From positions 1 to 64,000 of the forward strand of contig NZ_SJKB01000005.1 of the NCBI RefSeq assembly GCF_004331465.1: a stretch of DNA of 64,000 bases, in the 5' to 3' direction. Below are positions 15,886-24,627 of the stretch, piece after piece. Within the stretch, counting starts at the first letter, position 1; each line of letters starts with the position of its first letter. The position numbers and the translations under genes are program-made. This stretch comes from Kribbella pittospori. GTDB lineage: Bacteria > Actinomycetota > Actinomycetes > Propionibacteriales > Kribbellaceae. The notes below the pieces were generated by a model. It did not search any database. It was not told the DNA's origin and worked only from the letters and a program-made list of their open reading frames with translations.

Positions 15886-16746
15886 TCACGACAAGTTCAA
15901 CGTGGCCCGGAGATGCGGGAGGTGATGGATGAGTGGCTTGGGCGGCGTTGGGGTGGTGATCAGCGAGAGCGTGAGGCGGTAGCGGAAGGGCGCGGCGGTG
16001 AGGTGTTCGCCAGGTCGGAGCTCGGTGGCCAGGGCGCTGCGCGGGACGAGGGCCAGCTGGGAGCGGCGGCGAGCCATCGCCACGGTGGTGTTGAGGGTGA
16101 CGCCGCGGCGGGGGAGCGCGCCGAGTGCGACCAGACGGGTGTGGATGTCCTCGGCGCCTCGGTCGTAGGTGGAGAACGGTATGTGGCGGTCGCGAAGCGG
16201 GTGCTTGCCTCGGCCCGGCGGACGGGCACCGGGTGGGACGAACAGGACGAGTTCGTCGCGGCCGACGCGGCGGGAGACCGCGCCGCGGGGGAGTGTCATC
16301 TGGTCGGCGATCGCGATGAAGGCAGCGTCCATGGTGCCCTCAGCGATGCGTTCGACCAGGAAGTGGCCGTGGTCGACCTGCTGCTCGATGTCCAGGTCCG
16401 GCAGGTCGGCGTCCAAGATCGGGAACAGGATGGCCGCGATGCTGGCGAACGTGCCGACCACCAGTCGCTGACCGGTCGCTGCCGCTCGGGTGGCGTCGTA
16501 CACCTCCTCGAGGTGGCTGAGGATGTGATCCGCCCGGCGGCTGAGCTCGGCGCCGGCTGAGGTCGGCCGAGCACCGCGGGTGTCGCGCTCAAACAGCTTC
16601 GTGCCGCACATGCGTTCGAGTCGGGCCAGACGCTGGGATGCGGACGGCTGAGATATGCGCAGTTCACGCGCGGCGGTGCCGACCGCGCCGGTCCGCACGA
16701 TCGTCTGCACCAGCCGCAGGTCTTCGACCGATGGCAATGAGGCCAT
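15886..16746 (-). CDS. LysR-family transcriptional regulator
   Basis: The protein has 286 residues. Its N-terminal winged helix-turn-helix reads DLRLVQTIVRTGAVGTAARE then LRISQPSASQRLARLERMCG, with the typical FERDTRGARPTSAG wing. The C-terminal periplasmic-binding-like domain starts around residue 90 (RLVVGTFASIAAILFPILDA). It is divergent from the MFS gene at 16820 and probably controls it. A LysR-type box overlaps its own start codon. Confidence 0.88.
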   Translation of the reverse strand: MASLPSVEDLRLVQTIVRTGAVGTAARELRISQPSASQRLARLERMCGTKLFERDTRGARPTSAGAELSRRADHILSHLEEVYDATRAAATGQRLVVGTFASIAAILFPILDADLPDLDIEQQVDHGHFLVERIAEGTMDAAFIAIADQMTLPRGAVSRRVGRDELVLFVPPGARPPGRGKHPLRDRHIPFSTYDRGAEDIHTRLVALGALPRRGVTLNTTVAMARRRSQLALVPRSALATELRPGEHLTAAPFRYRLTLSLITTPTPPKPLIHHLPHLRATLNLS

Positions 16747-16760
16747 AGCTACAGCCTATG
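16744..16760. promoter_or_regulatory. LysR-type binding box over the regulator's own start codon
   Basis: CATAG-N7-CTATG is a perfect inverted repeat with the T-N11-A spacing of LysR sites (ATAG-N7-CTAT). Bases 16744-16746 are the reverse of the LysR ATG, and the site lies 60 bases before the divergent MFS start, so binding could repress the regulator and affect the transporter. Confidence 0.55.
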
Positions 16761-16819
16761 GCAAGCACCAAGCATCGGACACCTACCGACGGCAGCTGAT
16801 ACGTCAAAGAATCAAGGGC

Positions 16820-18025
16820 ATGAGAGCGCGGACCGAGGCGCTGGCCTTGCTCGCCGGCGGGGGAGTGGCGGACCTCGCGCTCCGGTTCACGCAGGTCGCG
16901 TTGCCGCTGGTCATCCTGCACGAGACCGGCTCGGTCGCCGCGACCGGTCTGGTCGGTGGTGCCGCCGGTGTACCGGTGCTGCTCTCGCCATGGTGGGCCC
17001 GCCGAGCCCGTCAATGGGTCGACTCCGGCACCCGGCTGGCGGTGATCGCGGTGGTTCAGGCCATCGCCTTGGCCATGGTGCCCACAGTCGCAGCACTCGA
17101 CCTGCTCACCCCCGGAGTACTGATCGTCAGCGGCCTGCTGCTCGGCTGCGGTGAGGCGCTCGCCGGTCCGGGCCGGTCGGCCCTCCTCGCGGACACCGGA
17201 GACCGCTGGGCCAAGGACCGAGCCGTCGTACTCCTCACCTGGCAGGACGGCCTCCGCAGGATCGGAATGACGATCGGCCCGCTGATCGGAGCGTTCGCAG
17301 TGTCCGCCGGCGTGACCAACGGCCTCCTGTGGACCGAAGCGGTGGCCGTGCTCGGTTCGGGCCTCCTCGCCTGCACGGTGAAGGCCGAGCGCACGCCCGC
17401 CACCAGCGAGCCACCCTCGATCCGCGCCAGCCTCAAGGGCCGTCGCGACGTGCTCTACGGGTGGATCACCCGCGGCACCGGCTGCGTGACCTGGTTCGCC
17501 TTCACCCTCGGCCTGTCCGTGATCGGTGCCGAAAGGGACCAACCGGGCATCTACCTGGCCGCCGGGATGACCGGGTACGGCGTCGGCTCCGTCATCGGCA
17601 CCGCGATCTCGCTCGCCGTCGTACGTCGGATCCCGCCGGTACGGCTAGCGGCATTCGCCTGGATCTGGATGGGCCTGTGCTGGGTCGGCATGGGTATCTG
17701 GAGCACGCCGCCGGTGATCGCGGTGCTCGGGGCGCTGGCGGGAGTCGCCGTCGTACTGGGCATCGCGGCGATCTCGATCCTCATCACCCGGTCGTCGGCG
17801 GGCGCCGAGCGCAGGACGCTGTTGTCCGGGCAGACGGTCGTGGTGAACGCGGGGAGTTCGGCCGGGCTACTGATCGGCGGGCCGATCATCGCGGTGGCCG
17901 GAGCCGAGAGCGCGCTCGTGGGGGCCGGACTACTGACCGCAATTGTCGCGACAGTGGTGCTGGTGCGCTGTCAGACTGCCGAGCATGCCGGAGATCGTGA
18001 TCACCACCCTGGCCGCGCGGCCTGA
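16820..18025 (+). CDS. MFS transporter
   Basis: The protein has 401 residues and about 12 transmembrane helices. The loop after helix 2 has the shortened MFS motif (SPWWARRARQWVDSGTRLAV), and LTWQDGLRRIGMTIGPLIGA matches the exporter-type helix 5 region. The start at ATG 16820 is chosen because the first helix begins soon after (RTEALALLAGGGVADLALRF). The last 40 bases overlap the downstream acetyltransferase start at 17985. Drug or metabolite export is likely; substrate unknown. Confidence 0.85.
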   Translation: MRARTEALALLAGGGVADLALRFTQVALPLVILHETGSVAATGLVGGAAGVPVLLSPWWARRARQWVDSGTRLAVIAVVQAIALAMVPTVAALDLLTPGVLIVSGLLLGCGEALAGPGRSALLADTGDRWAKDRAVVLLTWQDGLRRIGMTIGPLIGAFAVSAGVTNGLLWTEAVAVLGSGLLACTVKAERTPATSEPPSIRASLKGRRDVLYGWITRGTGCVTWFAFTLGLSVIGAERDQPGIYLAAGMTGYGVGSVIGTAISLAVVRRIPPVRLAAFAWIWMGLCWVGMGIWSTPPVIAVLGALAGVAVVLGIAAISILITRSSAGAERRTLLSGQTVVVNAGSSAGLLIGGPIIAVAGAESALVGAGLLTAIVATVVLVRCQTAEHAGDRDHHPGRAA

Positions 18026-18725
18026 GTACCTCGAGCGGATGTACGAGTTCGCCGACGCGTGGCCGGCGTTCATGCACAACGATCCGATCGGCAACGCGTT
18101 CATGAGTCAGGTGCCGCGCCACTTCCCGGACCAGTGCATCGTCGCCACCGAAGACGGCGAACTGATCGCGCACGGCCGCAGTATCCCGTTCGTGTTCCCG
18201 GACGAGGACCGCACCGACCTGCCGACCGGTGGCTGGGACCGAGTCTTGCACTGGGGCTTCATGGATCTGCGCAGCGGACGCGAGCCGAACGTGTCGAGCG
18301 CCCTGGAGATCCTGATCCGGCCGACGCACCTGGGCCGAGGCCTGTCCCACGAGATGCTCCAGGCCATGCGCGCGGCCGTGAAAGCCAAGGGCCACACCGC
18401 CCTGTTCGCACCCGTCCGTCCGAACGGGAAGACCGACGCCGAGCTACCGATGACGGAGTACATCAAGCAGGTCAGGGACGACGGTCTCCCGATGGATCCC
18501 TGGCTGCGGGTGCACGTGAAGGCCGGCGGGACGATCCTGCAGGTCGCGCCGCGGTCGATGGTCATCGCAGGCAGCCTGGCCGAGTGGCGGGAGTGGACCG
18601 GCCTGCCGTTCGACAAGACCGGAGACGTCATCGTGCCGAAGGCGCTTGTGCCGGTGCACGTCGACGTCGAGCACGATCACGCGGTGTACGTCGAGCCCAA
18701 CGTCTGGATCCGCCACGACCTCTAA
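17985..18725 (+). CDS. GNAT-like N-acetyltransferase family protein
   Basis: The protein has 246 residues. The acetyl-CoA-binding part appears around residues 95-130: ALEILIRPTHLGRGLSHEML followed by QAMRAAVKAKGHTALFAPVR, a modified R/Q-x-x-G-x-G/A loop (RPTHLGRGLSHE). Flanking strands include QCIVATEDGELIAHGRSIPF. Homologues are annotated only as N-acetyltransferase or hypothetical in actinobacteria. It overlaps the MFS gene by 41 bases on the same strand, so the two are co-transcribed. Confidence 0.68.
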   Translation: MPEIVITTLAARPEYLERMYEFADAWPAFMHNDPIGNAFMSQVPRHFPDQCIVATEDGELIAHGRSIPFVFPDEDRTDLPTGGWDRVLHWGFMDLRSGREPNVSSALEILIRPTHLGRGLSHEMLQAMRAAVKAKGHTALFAPVRPNGKTDAELPMTEYIKQVRDDGLPMDPWLRVHVKAGGTILQVAPRSMVIAGSLAEWREWTGLPFDKTGDVIVPKALVPVHVDVEHDHAVYVEPNVWIRHDL

Positions 18726-18736
18726 ACGCCAGTCAG

Positions 18737-19555
18737 TCAGCGGGCGAGCCGGTGGAGCAGTGACGAAGCAGCGCAGATCCCAGCCACCGCAGCAACGATC
18801 AGTACGCCGAAGTCCAGCCAGTAGTTCGTGGGCTGCCCGATCAGCAACCCCCGCAAAGCGCTGACCTCATACGTCAGCGGGTTCGCATGACTCAACACCC
18901 GCAGCCACTCGGGCATCAGGCTCACCGGATACAGCGCGTTCGACGCGAAGAACAGCGGCATCGTGATCGCTTGCCCGATCCCCATCAGCCGATCGCGCCG
19001 CAGTACCAGACCCGCGATGGTCATCGACAGGCACGAGAAGAAGGCCGCACCGAGAACGACCACCACGAGAACGGCCAGCAGCTTCAGCGGATTCCAAGTC
19101 ATGCTGACGCCGAGCAGTGCGGCGACGATGATGACGACGATCGCCTGGGAGATCGTTCGTACGCCGGCCGCGAACGCCTTGCCGGCCACCAGCGCGGACC
19201 GCGGGCTGGGCGTGACGAGGAGCTTGGTGAGGATGCCCGCGTCGCGTTCCCAGATGATCTGGATGCCGTAGAAGATCGCGACGAACAAGGCGGACTGCGC
19301 GATGATGCCGGGCGCCAGATAGTCCAGGTACGGCACGTCTCCGGTCGGGATCGCGCGGATCCGGCTGAAGGTCTGGCCGAAGATGACCAGCCACAGGATC
19401 GGCTGGATCGCGCGGGTGATGAGCTCGGTCCGGTCGTGCTTCAGCTTCTGCAGTTCGACCAGGCAGAAGGTGGCGATCCGGGAGAACAGCCGGGTCGTGG
19501 CCCGGAGCCGGGTCTCAGCCCATGCGTTGGGCGGTGCGACGGGTGCCACGGACAT
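18737..19555 (-). CDS. ABC-2 type transporter permease (DrrB-like)
   Basis: The protein has 272 residues with six predicted transmembrane helices, ABC-2 membrane topology: RAIQPILWLVIFGQTFSRI, YLDYLAPGIIAQSALFVAIF, then the conserved SPRSALVAGKAFAAGVRTIS coupling segment, LKLLAVLVVVVLGAAFFSCL, and a late LYPVSLMPEWLRVLSHANPL loop. It overlaps the ATPase gene by 41 bases. The pair resembles daunorubicin-type DrrAB exporters, which move amphipathic compounds out of the cell. Confidence 0.88.
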   Translation of the reverse strand: MSVAPVAPPNAWAETRLRATTRLFSRIATFCLVELQKLKHDRTELITRAIQPILWLVIFGQTFSRIRAIPTGDVPYLDYLAPGIIAQSALFVAIFYGIQIIWERDAGILTKLLVTPSPRSALVAGKAFAAGVRTISQAIVVIIVAALLGVSMTWNPLKLLAVLVVVVLGAAFFSCLSMTIAGLVLRRDRLMGIGQAITMPLFFASNALYPVSLMPEWLRVLSHANPLTYEVSALRGLLIGQPTNYWLDFGVLIVAAVAGICAASSLLHRLAR

Positions 19556-20342
19556 CGCGCAGGCCTCCCTTCTCTGCTGCGGCGAGGCTCTCGCCGGTGT
19601 GGTGGCGGAAGACGTCCTCCAGGCTGGCCTCAGGACCGAGCTCGGCCTTGAGATCGTCCGGAGACCCGACCGCGCGAAGCCGGCCGAGGTGCATCAGGGC
19701 GACCCGGTCGCACAGCAGATCGGCCTCCTCCATGTAGTGCGTGGTCAGCAGCACGGTCATCCCGTACTTCTCCTGCATGTCCTGAACGCGAGCCCAGACC
19801 GAATCCCGCGCGACCGGGTCGAGCCCGACCGTCGGCTCGTCCAGTACGAGCAGCGCCGGCCGATTGACCAACGCTTGGGCGAGCTCCAGACGGCGCACCA
19901 TCCCGCCGGAGTACGTCGACGCCAGCCGGTCGGAGGCATCAGTCAGGTCAACGATCTCCAGCACTTCGGCGACTCGACCCGCTCGCTCCCGGCGCGGTAC
20001 GTCGAACAGGCGGGCGAACCAGGCCACGTTCTCCCAGCCGGTCAACGCGCCCTCGATCGACAGCTGCTGCGGGACGTAGCCGAGCATTCGTCGTACGGCC
20101 ATCGCCTCGGAACGCACGTCCAGCCCGAACACCCGGACCGAGCCGGACTGTGGCGGGTACAGCGTGTTGAGCACCCGGAGCGTGGTCGTCTTGCCGGCGC
20201 CGTTCGGACCGAGCAGGCCGAAGCACTCGCCGGGCGAGACGCTCAGATCGAGGCCGTCGACGGCGAGATGATCGCCGAACCGATGGCTCAACCCGTCGAT
20301 CCGCACGGCCGGCACCGGCTCGACCGCCTCTTCCGCACTCAT
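19515..20342 (-). CDS. ABC transporter ATP-binding protein (DrrA-like)
   Basis: The protein has 275 residues. Walker A GPNGAGKTT is at about residue 45, the Q-loop at GYVPQQLSIEG, the signature STYSGGMVRRLELAQALVNR, Walker B LLVLDEPTVGLDP and the H-loop LLTTHYMEEADLLCDRVAL. The C-terminal extension ending EDVFRHHTGESL is typical of DrrA-type drug exporters. It overlaps the MarR regulator by 4 bases upstream and the permease downstream, forming one operon. Confidence 0.92.
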   Translation of the reverse strand: MSAEEAVEPVPAVRIDGLSHRFGDHLAVDGLDLSVSPGECFGLLGPNGAGKTTTLRVLNTLYPPQSGSVRVFGLDVRSEAMAVRRMLGYVPQQLSIEGALTGWENVAWFARLFDVPRRERAGRVAEVLEIVDLTDASDRLASTYSGGMVRRLELAQALVNRPALLVLDEPTVGLDPVARDSVWARVQDMQEKYGMTVLLTTHYMEEADLLCDRVALMHLGRLRAVGSPDDLKAELGPEASLEDVFRHHTGESLAAAEKGGLRDVRGTRRTAQRMG

Positions 20343-20809
20343 ACGCGCTCCTTGCTCTGCTCGATCTCGGGGTGCAGCAGCTCAGCCAGTACGCCGAGAA
20401 CCGGCAGCGCTGCCTGCAATGCCTCACGTTCGTCCCGCTCGAGGCCGTCGAGCGCTTGAGTGACGAGCGCAGTACGACGGTCGCGCCACGCCTCCACCTG
20501 TTCGCGGGCCGGCTCGGTCAACGTCAGCCGGGCGACGCGGCGGTCGGACTCGTCCGGTGCCCGCTGAAGCAGTCCACGCTCGGTGAGCTGTCCGACCAGG
20601 GTCGACACCGTGTTCGCGACCAGCCCCAGCTCGGCGGCGGCCTCGGCGACGGAGATGCCCGGGTTGCGGCGCACCGTCCGCACCAGCTCGGCCTGTGAGC
20701 TGGTCAGTGCCGACAGCGGCGAGGGCCTGCCGGCCGATCGGCGCAGGTGCCGGCGGACCAGCCCGATCGCGGCCAGCAACTCCTCGGCGAGGACGTCGGT
20801 GGTGTTCAC
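20339..20809 (-). CDS. MarR-family transcriptional regulator
   Basis: From GTG 20809 (GAAGAAG just upstream) the protein has 156 residues. The winged helix is clear: LSALTSSQAELVRTVRRNPG, then SVAEAAAELGLVANTVSTLV and GQLTERGLLQRAPDESDRRV, where the D-x-R wing is conserved. C-terminal helices form the dimer interface. It is the first gene of the MarR-ATPase-permease operon and probably represses it through the palindrome just upstream. Confidence 0.88.
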   Translation of the reverse strand: MNTTDVLAEELLAAIGLVRRHLRRSAGRPSPLSALTSSQAELVRTVRRNPGISVAEAAAELGLVANTVSTLVGQLTERGLLQRAPDESDRRVARLTLTEPAREQVEAWRDRRTALVTQALDGLERDEREALQAALPVLGVLAELLHPEIEQSKERV

Positions 20810-20817
20810 TTCTTCAC

Positions 20818-20840
20818 AATACCTCTGTCGCAGAGATATT
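20818..20840. promoter_or_regulatory. MarR-type operator
   Basis: The inverted repeat AATACCTCTG-TCG-CAGAGATATT matches in nine of ten arm positions and lies 8 bases upstream of the GTG start, the expected position for autorepression of the marR-ABC operon. Confidence 0.6.
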
Positions 20841-20912
20841 TCCGCGACACGAACCACGAACCCCAACTAGTCGGGGTAGGCCGCGCCGATGAGCGGCCGC
20901 AGCATCGAAGAC

Positions 20913-21330
20913 ATGAATACGACAGAGAGCAACAAAGCCGTCGTCAGGGACTTCATCGACGGACTGTTCACCAAGGGGGACTCGGGTGGTCGACGTGTAC
21001 CTGGCCGAGGACTTCATCAATCACGACCCGCCGTTCGGGGTCACGCCGGATCGCGAGGGGATGCGAGCCGCCGGCGACCAGATGCGCGCCGCGTTCCCGG
21101 ACTGGCACAGTGAGTTGCACGCGCTCGTTGCCGAGGGCGACATCGTGGTCGAGCGCTTCACGGCCGCCGGCACGCACCGGGGCGAGGTGATGGGCGTCGG
21201 CCCGACCGGGAAGACGGTCAGCCTGCCCGGGATCAACATCTTCCGGCTGCGCGACGGCCGGATCGTCGAGCGCTGGGGCCGCCTGGACGACCTCGGCTTC
21301 CTGCGCCAGCTCGGCGTCGTACCGGCGTAG
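20913..21330 (+). pseudogene. SnoaL-type ester cyclase, apparent frameshift
   Basis: The N-terminus NTTESNKAVVRDFIDGLFTK is in one frame from ATG 20913, and the rest, VDVYLAEDFINHDPPFGVTP through RLDDLGFLRQLGVVPA, is in another, joined near 20973-20986 around a run of five G. Together they make a normal 138-residue SnoaL-like polyketide-cyclase/ester-cyclase protein with EDFINHDPP and the late GKTVSLPGINIFRLRDGRI strand. The total length (418 bases) is one more than a multiple of three. It may be a true frameshift or a sequencing slip in the G run. Confidence 0.65.
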
Positions 21331-21366
21331 CGTCACGATGGCGTCGTACCGGCGTAGCATCGCGAT
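21313..21366. repeat. 27-bp tandem duplication across a stop codon
   Basis: Two adjacent 27-base units (21313-21339 and 21340-21366) begin GGCGTCGTACCGGCGTAGC and differ at two positions. The first unit contains the stop codon of the ester cyclase gene; the second ends one base before the LuxR start codon. Confidence 0.8.
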
Positions 21367-21367
21367 C

Positions 21368-22390
21368 ATGGGGGCGGGGGATCGCCTGGAGGTGCTGATC
21401 CAGCGCTGTTACGCAGGGCTGGACGCCGATGAGCTGCGGTTTGAGACGCTGACCCGGCTGCGGACGCTGATGACGATCGACGCCGCGTTCTTCGCGACCG
21501 TCGACCCGGCCACCCTGCTGTTCACCTCGGCGAGCGCGGACGCGCCGCTCGGCGAGGTGACCGAGCAGTTCCTCGCGAACGAGTTCGGCCAGCCGGATGT
21601 CAACAAGTTCGTCACGCTCGCCGCCGCGCGTGATCCGGTCAACTCGCTCACCCACGCGACGAAGGGCGATTGGCAGAGCAGCACCCGGTACGTCGAGGTG
21701 ATGCGGCCGATCGGCTTCGGTGACGAACTCCGGGCCGCACTGATGTCGAACGGCCGCTGCTGGGGTGTCATCTGCCTGCACCGGGAAGACGCCGCGACCG
21801 GGTTCTCGGAGCAGGAGCTCCAGCTGGTACGGCGCCTTGGACCGCACGTGGCCGAGGGACTACGGCGTGGTCTGCTCAGCCGGTCCGGCGACGACGGCCA
21901 GGTCGGCCCAGGTGTGATCGTGCTCGACGCCGCTCTCCACCAGCTGTCGGCGAACGCGGAAGGCGAGCACTGGCTGGCTGAGCTGCAGCCGGATCGGCGG
22001 ACGGAGCTACCGGTCGCTGTCAGAGCGGTAGCGGCCAGGCTGACACAGGGGCCGGCGCCTCAGTTGAAGGTCAGGACACGAGCCGGTCGATGGGTCGCAC
22101 TGCATGCGTCGAGACTCGGCGACGACGGACAGGTGGTCGTCGTCATCGAGCCGGTGACCCCGGCGCAGTTGGGGTCGTTGCTGTTCGATCTGCACGGCCT
22201 GACGCCCGCTCAGCAACGCGTGACGGAGCTCTTGTTACGGGGGTATTCCACGCGGCAGATCGTCGAGCGGTTGTGCCTCTCACCGCACACCGTGCAGGAA
22301 CACGTCCGGGCGGCGTACGACAAGGTCGGCGTCGGCAGCCGTCGCGAGTTGGTGACCGCGCTACTCAGAGGGTCCGCATCACACGGATGA
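21368..22390 (+). CDS. LuxR-family transcriptional regulator with GAF-like sensor
   Basis: The protein has 340 residues. Residues 10-170 resemble a GAF-type sensor (RLRTLMTIDAAFFATVDPAT, GRCWGVICLHREDAATGFSE). The C-terminal LuxR helix-turn-helix is textbook: LFDLHGLTPAQQRVTELLLR, then GYSTRQIVERLCLSPHTVQE and HVRAAYDKVGVGSRRELVTA. The start at ATG 21368 avoids an N-terminal extension that comes from the tandem repeat. Its 3' end overlaps the convergent DUF5703 gene. Target genes unknown. Confidence 0.85.
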   Translation: MGAGDRLEVLIQRCYAGLDADELRFETLTRLRTLMTIDAAFFATVDPATLLFTSASADAPLGEVTEQFLANEFGQPDVNKFVTLAAARDPVNSLTHATKGDWQSSTRYVEVMRPIGFGDELRAALMSNGRCWGVICLHREDAATGFSEQELQLVRRLGPHVAEGLRRGLLSRSGDDGQVGPGVIVLDAALHQLSANAEGEHWLAELQPDRRTELPVAVRAVAARLTQGPAPQLKVRTRAGRWVALHASRLGDDGQVVVVIEPVTPAQLGSLLFDLHGLTPAQQRVTELLLRGYSTRQIVERLCLSPHTVQEHVRAAYDKVGVGSRRELVTALLRGSASHG

Positions 22391-22550
22391 TGCGGCGGCG
22401 GAGCCAGACCCGGCGAGTGCCGTCGGGATAGCGACGAAGTCGGGCCAGTTCCCAGCCGCCGTACTCGGCGTGCTCGGTCAGCAACCGGCGCACCGCGCCG
22501 CGCGACTCCGTCCTGGACAACTCGAACTGCTGCAGTTCGTATTCGGCCAT
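22365..22550 (-). CDS. DUF5703-family small protein
   Basis: The protein has 61 residues from ATG 22550. It is basic and has the pattern of the actinobacterial DUF5703 family: EYELQQFELSRTESRGAVRR, LLTEHAEYGGWELARLRRYP and DGTRRVWLRRRIIRV. The function is unknown. It lies 31 bases downstream of the aldo/keto reductase gene on the same strand and overlaps the luxR 3' end by 26 bases. Confidence 0.75.
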   Translation of the reverse strand: MAEYELQQFELSRTESRGAVRRLLTEHAEYGGWELARLRRYPDGTRRVWLRRRIIRVMRTL

Positions 22551-22581
22551 CCGCACCTCCACCTGCCCAACGACATCTACC

Positions 22582-23523
22582 TCACGACACATCCTCCAGC
22601 GCCGCCACGATGGCCGGCGGAAGAGTGAGTTCCTCCACACCGAGCACGGACTTCAGTTGCATCGCCGTCCGGGCCCCGACAATCGCCGCCGACACCCCCG
22701 GCCGGTCCCGCACCCAGGTGAGCGCCACCTCGAGTGGGGTCCAGCCGAGCCCGTCGGCGGCTCGCGCGACCGCTTCCACGATGCCTGAACCGCGGCCGTC
22801 GAGGTAGGGGTCGACGAATCTGGACAGATGCTGAGACGCCGCCCGGGAGTCCGCCGGGATGCCCGTGCGGTACTTCCCAGTCAACACACCGCGCCCAAGC
22901 GGGGACCACGCGAGTACGCCGATCCCCAGCCCGCCGGCCGCCCGGATCGCGTCCGCCTCGGCGTCCCGGGCCAGCAACGAGTACTCCACCTGGTTGGACA
23001 CCGGGACCGCGCGTCCGGGCCAGGCCTGCTGCCAGGTCACCGCACGAGCCGACTTCCAGCCGGCGTAGTTCGAGACTCCGACGTACCGCACCTTGCCTGA
23101 GTTCACCGCGTGGTCGAGCGCCGACAGCGTCTCCTCGAGCGGTACGTCGTCCGACCAGGTGTGCAGCTGCCACAGGTCGATGTGGTCGACGCCCAGCCGC
23201 CGCAGCGAGCCCTCCAGGTCGCGCAGCAGAGCGCCCCGGGACGTGTCGGTGATCCGCTCACCCCGGCGGACGCTGAAGCCGGCCTTGGTCGCGATGACCA
23301 GGTCGTCCCGCTCCACCACGTCGCCCAGCAGCGATCCGATCAGTCGCTCGCTGTCGCCGTCGCCGTACGCCGCAGCGGTGTCGATCAGAGTCCCACCGGC
23401 AGCCACGAACGCCGCCAGCTGCTCGCGCGCCTCGTGCTCATCGGTATCGCGGCCCCAGGACATGGTGCCCAGGCCGAGCCGGCTCACCGCCAGGCCACTG
23501 TGACCGAGATAGCGCTGCTGCAT
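22582..23523 (-). CDS. Aldo/keto reductase
   Basis: The protein has 313 residues, a full TIM barrel. Catalytic and fold motifs: FVAAGGTLIDTAAAYGDGDS (Asp and Tyr), DLVIATKAGFSVRRG (Lys), DHIDLWQLHTWSDDVP (His), KVRYVGVSNYAGWKSARAVT, and the NADPH-binding end TWVRDRPGVSAAIVGARTAM. It reduces carbonyls with NADPH; the substrate is open. The neighbouring DUF5703 gene is in the same direction. Confidence 0.9.
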   Translation of the reverse strand: MQQRYLGHSGLAVSRLGLGTMSWGRDTDEHEAREQLAAFVAAGGTLIDTAAAYGDGDSERLIGSLLGDVVERDDLVIATKAGFSVRRGERITDTSRGALLRDLEGSLRRLGVDHIDLWQLHTWSDDVPLEETLSALDHAVNSGKVRYVGVSNYAGWKSARAVTWQQAWPGRAVPVSNQVEYSLLARDAEADAIRAAGGLGIGVLAWSPLGRGVLTGKYRTGIPADSRAASQHLSRFVDPYLDGRGSGIVEAVARAADGLGWTPLEVALTWVRDRPGVSAAIVGARTAMQLKSVLGVEELTLPPAIVAALEDVS

Positions 23524-23574
23524 GTGCCGAGCCTATTGCGGAGCACCGACAACGGCTCGTTAGGCTCGCCTGTC

Positions 23575-24627
23575 ATGCGACTCGGACTCAACATCGGCTT
23601 CGTCTTCGGTGGCACCGATCATCTGGATCATCTGAGGCTGGTGCAGGAGGCGGAGCGACTCGGCTTCTCGGTCACCTGGGCCGCGGAGGCGTACGGCTCG
23701 GACGCCGCCACGCTGCTGACCTGGATCGCCGCCCAGACCTCCACGATCGACGTCGGCGCGGCGGTGTTCCAGATCCCGGCCCGGACGCCGGCGATGACCG
23801 CGATGACGGCGGCGACGCTGGACCGGCTCTCGAACGGCCGGTTCCGGCTCGGCCTCGGCGTGTCCGGCCCGCAGGTGTCCGAGGGCTGGCACGGCGTCCG
23901 GTTCGCGCAGCCGCTGGTCAGGACGCGTGAGTACGTCGCGATCGTGAATTCCGCCCTCCGCCGCGAGACCGTGGCCTTCGAGGGGAAGTACTTCACGCTG
24001 CCGCTGCCCGACGGCCCCGGCAAGGCCCTGAAGCTGACCGTCCACCCGATCCGCGACCATGTACCCATCTACCTGGCCGCCGTCGGCCCGAAGAACCTCG
24101 AGCTGGCCGGTGAGATCGCCGACGGCTGGCTCGGTATCCTCAACGACCCCGCCTATCTGGGAGAGCAGTTGAAGCACATCAAGACGGGTCGCGAGATCCG
24201 TCAGCAAGGACTCGACGACTTCGACGTCGTCGCGTCCGTGCCGGTGATGACCGGTGACGACCTGCACGCCGCGGCCGACCCGATCCGTGGGTACGCCGCC
24301 CTCTACATCGGCGGCATGGGCAGCCGGGAGAAGAACTTCTACAACGCCCTGGCGATCCGGATGGGGTACGCCGAGGAGGCCAAGGAGATCCAGGACCTCT
24401 ACCTGGACCGGAAGCACCGCGAGGCGATGGCCGCCGTACCGCACGGGTTCATCGACTCGATCTCGCTGCTCGGCAGCAAGGAGCGGATGGCCGAGAAGCT
24501 GACCGCGTACGCCGAGGCCGGCGCGACGACCGTCGCGGTCACCCCGTTCGCGTCGACTGTGGACCAGCGGATCGCCGACCTGCGCACGGTCGCCGAGGCG
24601 CTCGAACTCGCCGGAGTCAGCCACTGA
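23575..24627 (+). CDS. LLM-class F420-dependent oxidoreductase
   Basis: The protein has 350 residues with the luciferase-like TIM barrel: RLGLNIGFVFGGTDHLDHLR, LVQEAERLGFSVTWAAEAYG, TAATLDRLSNGRFRLGLGVS and VPIYLAAVGPKNLELAGEIA. Such proteins in actinobacteria use coenzyme F420 (some FMN) for hydride transfer; substrate unknown. Its TGA overlaps the ATG of uppP (TGATG), so the two are translationally coupled. Confidence 0.88.
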   Translation: MRLGLNIGFVFGGTDHLDHLRLVQEAERLGFSVTWAAEAYGSDAATLLTWIAAQTSTIDVGAAVFQIPARTPAMTAMTAATLDRLSNGRFRLGLGVSGPQVSEGWHGVRFAQPLVRTREYVAIVNSALRRETVAFEGKYFTLPLPDGPGKALKLTVHPIRDHVPIYLAAVGPKNLELAGEIADGWLGILNDPAYLGEQLKHIKTGREIRQQGLDDFDVVASVPVMTGDDLHAAADPIRGYAALYIGGMGSREKNFYNALAIRMGYAEEAKEIQDLYLDRKHREAMAAVPHGFIDSISLLGSKERMAEKLTAYAEAGATTVAVTPFASTVDQRIADLRTVAEALELAGVSH

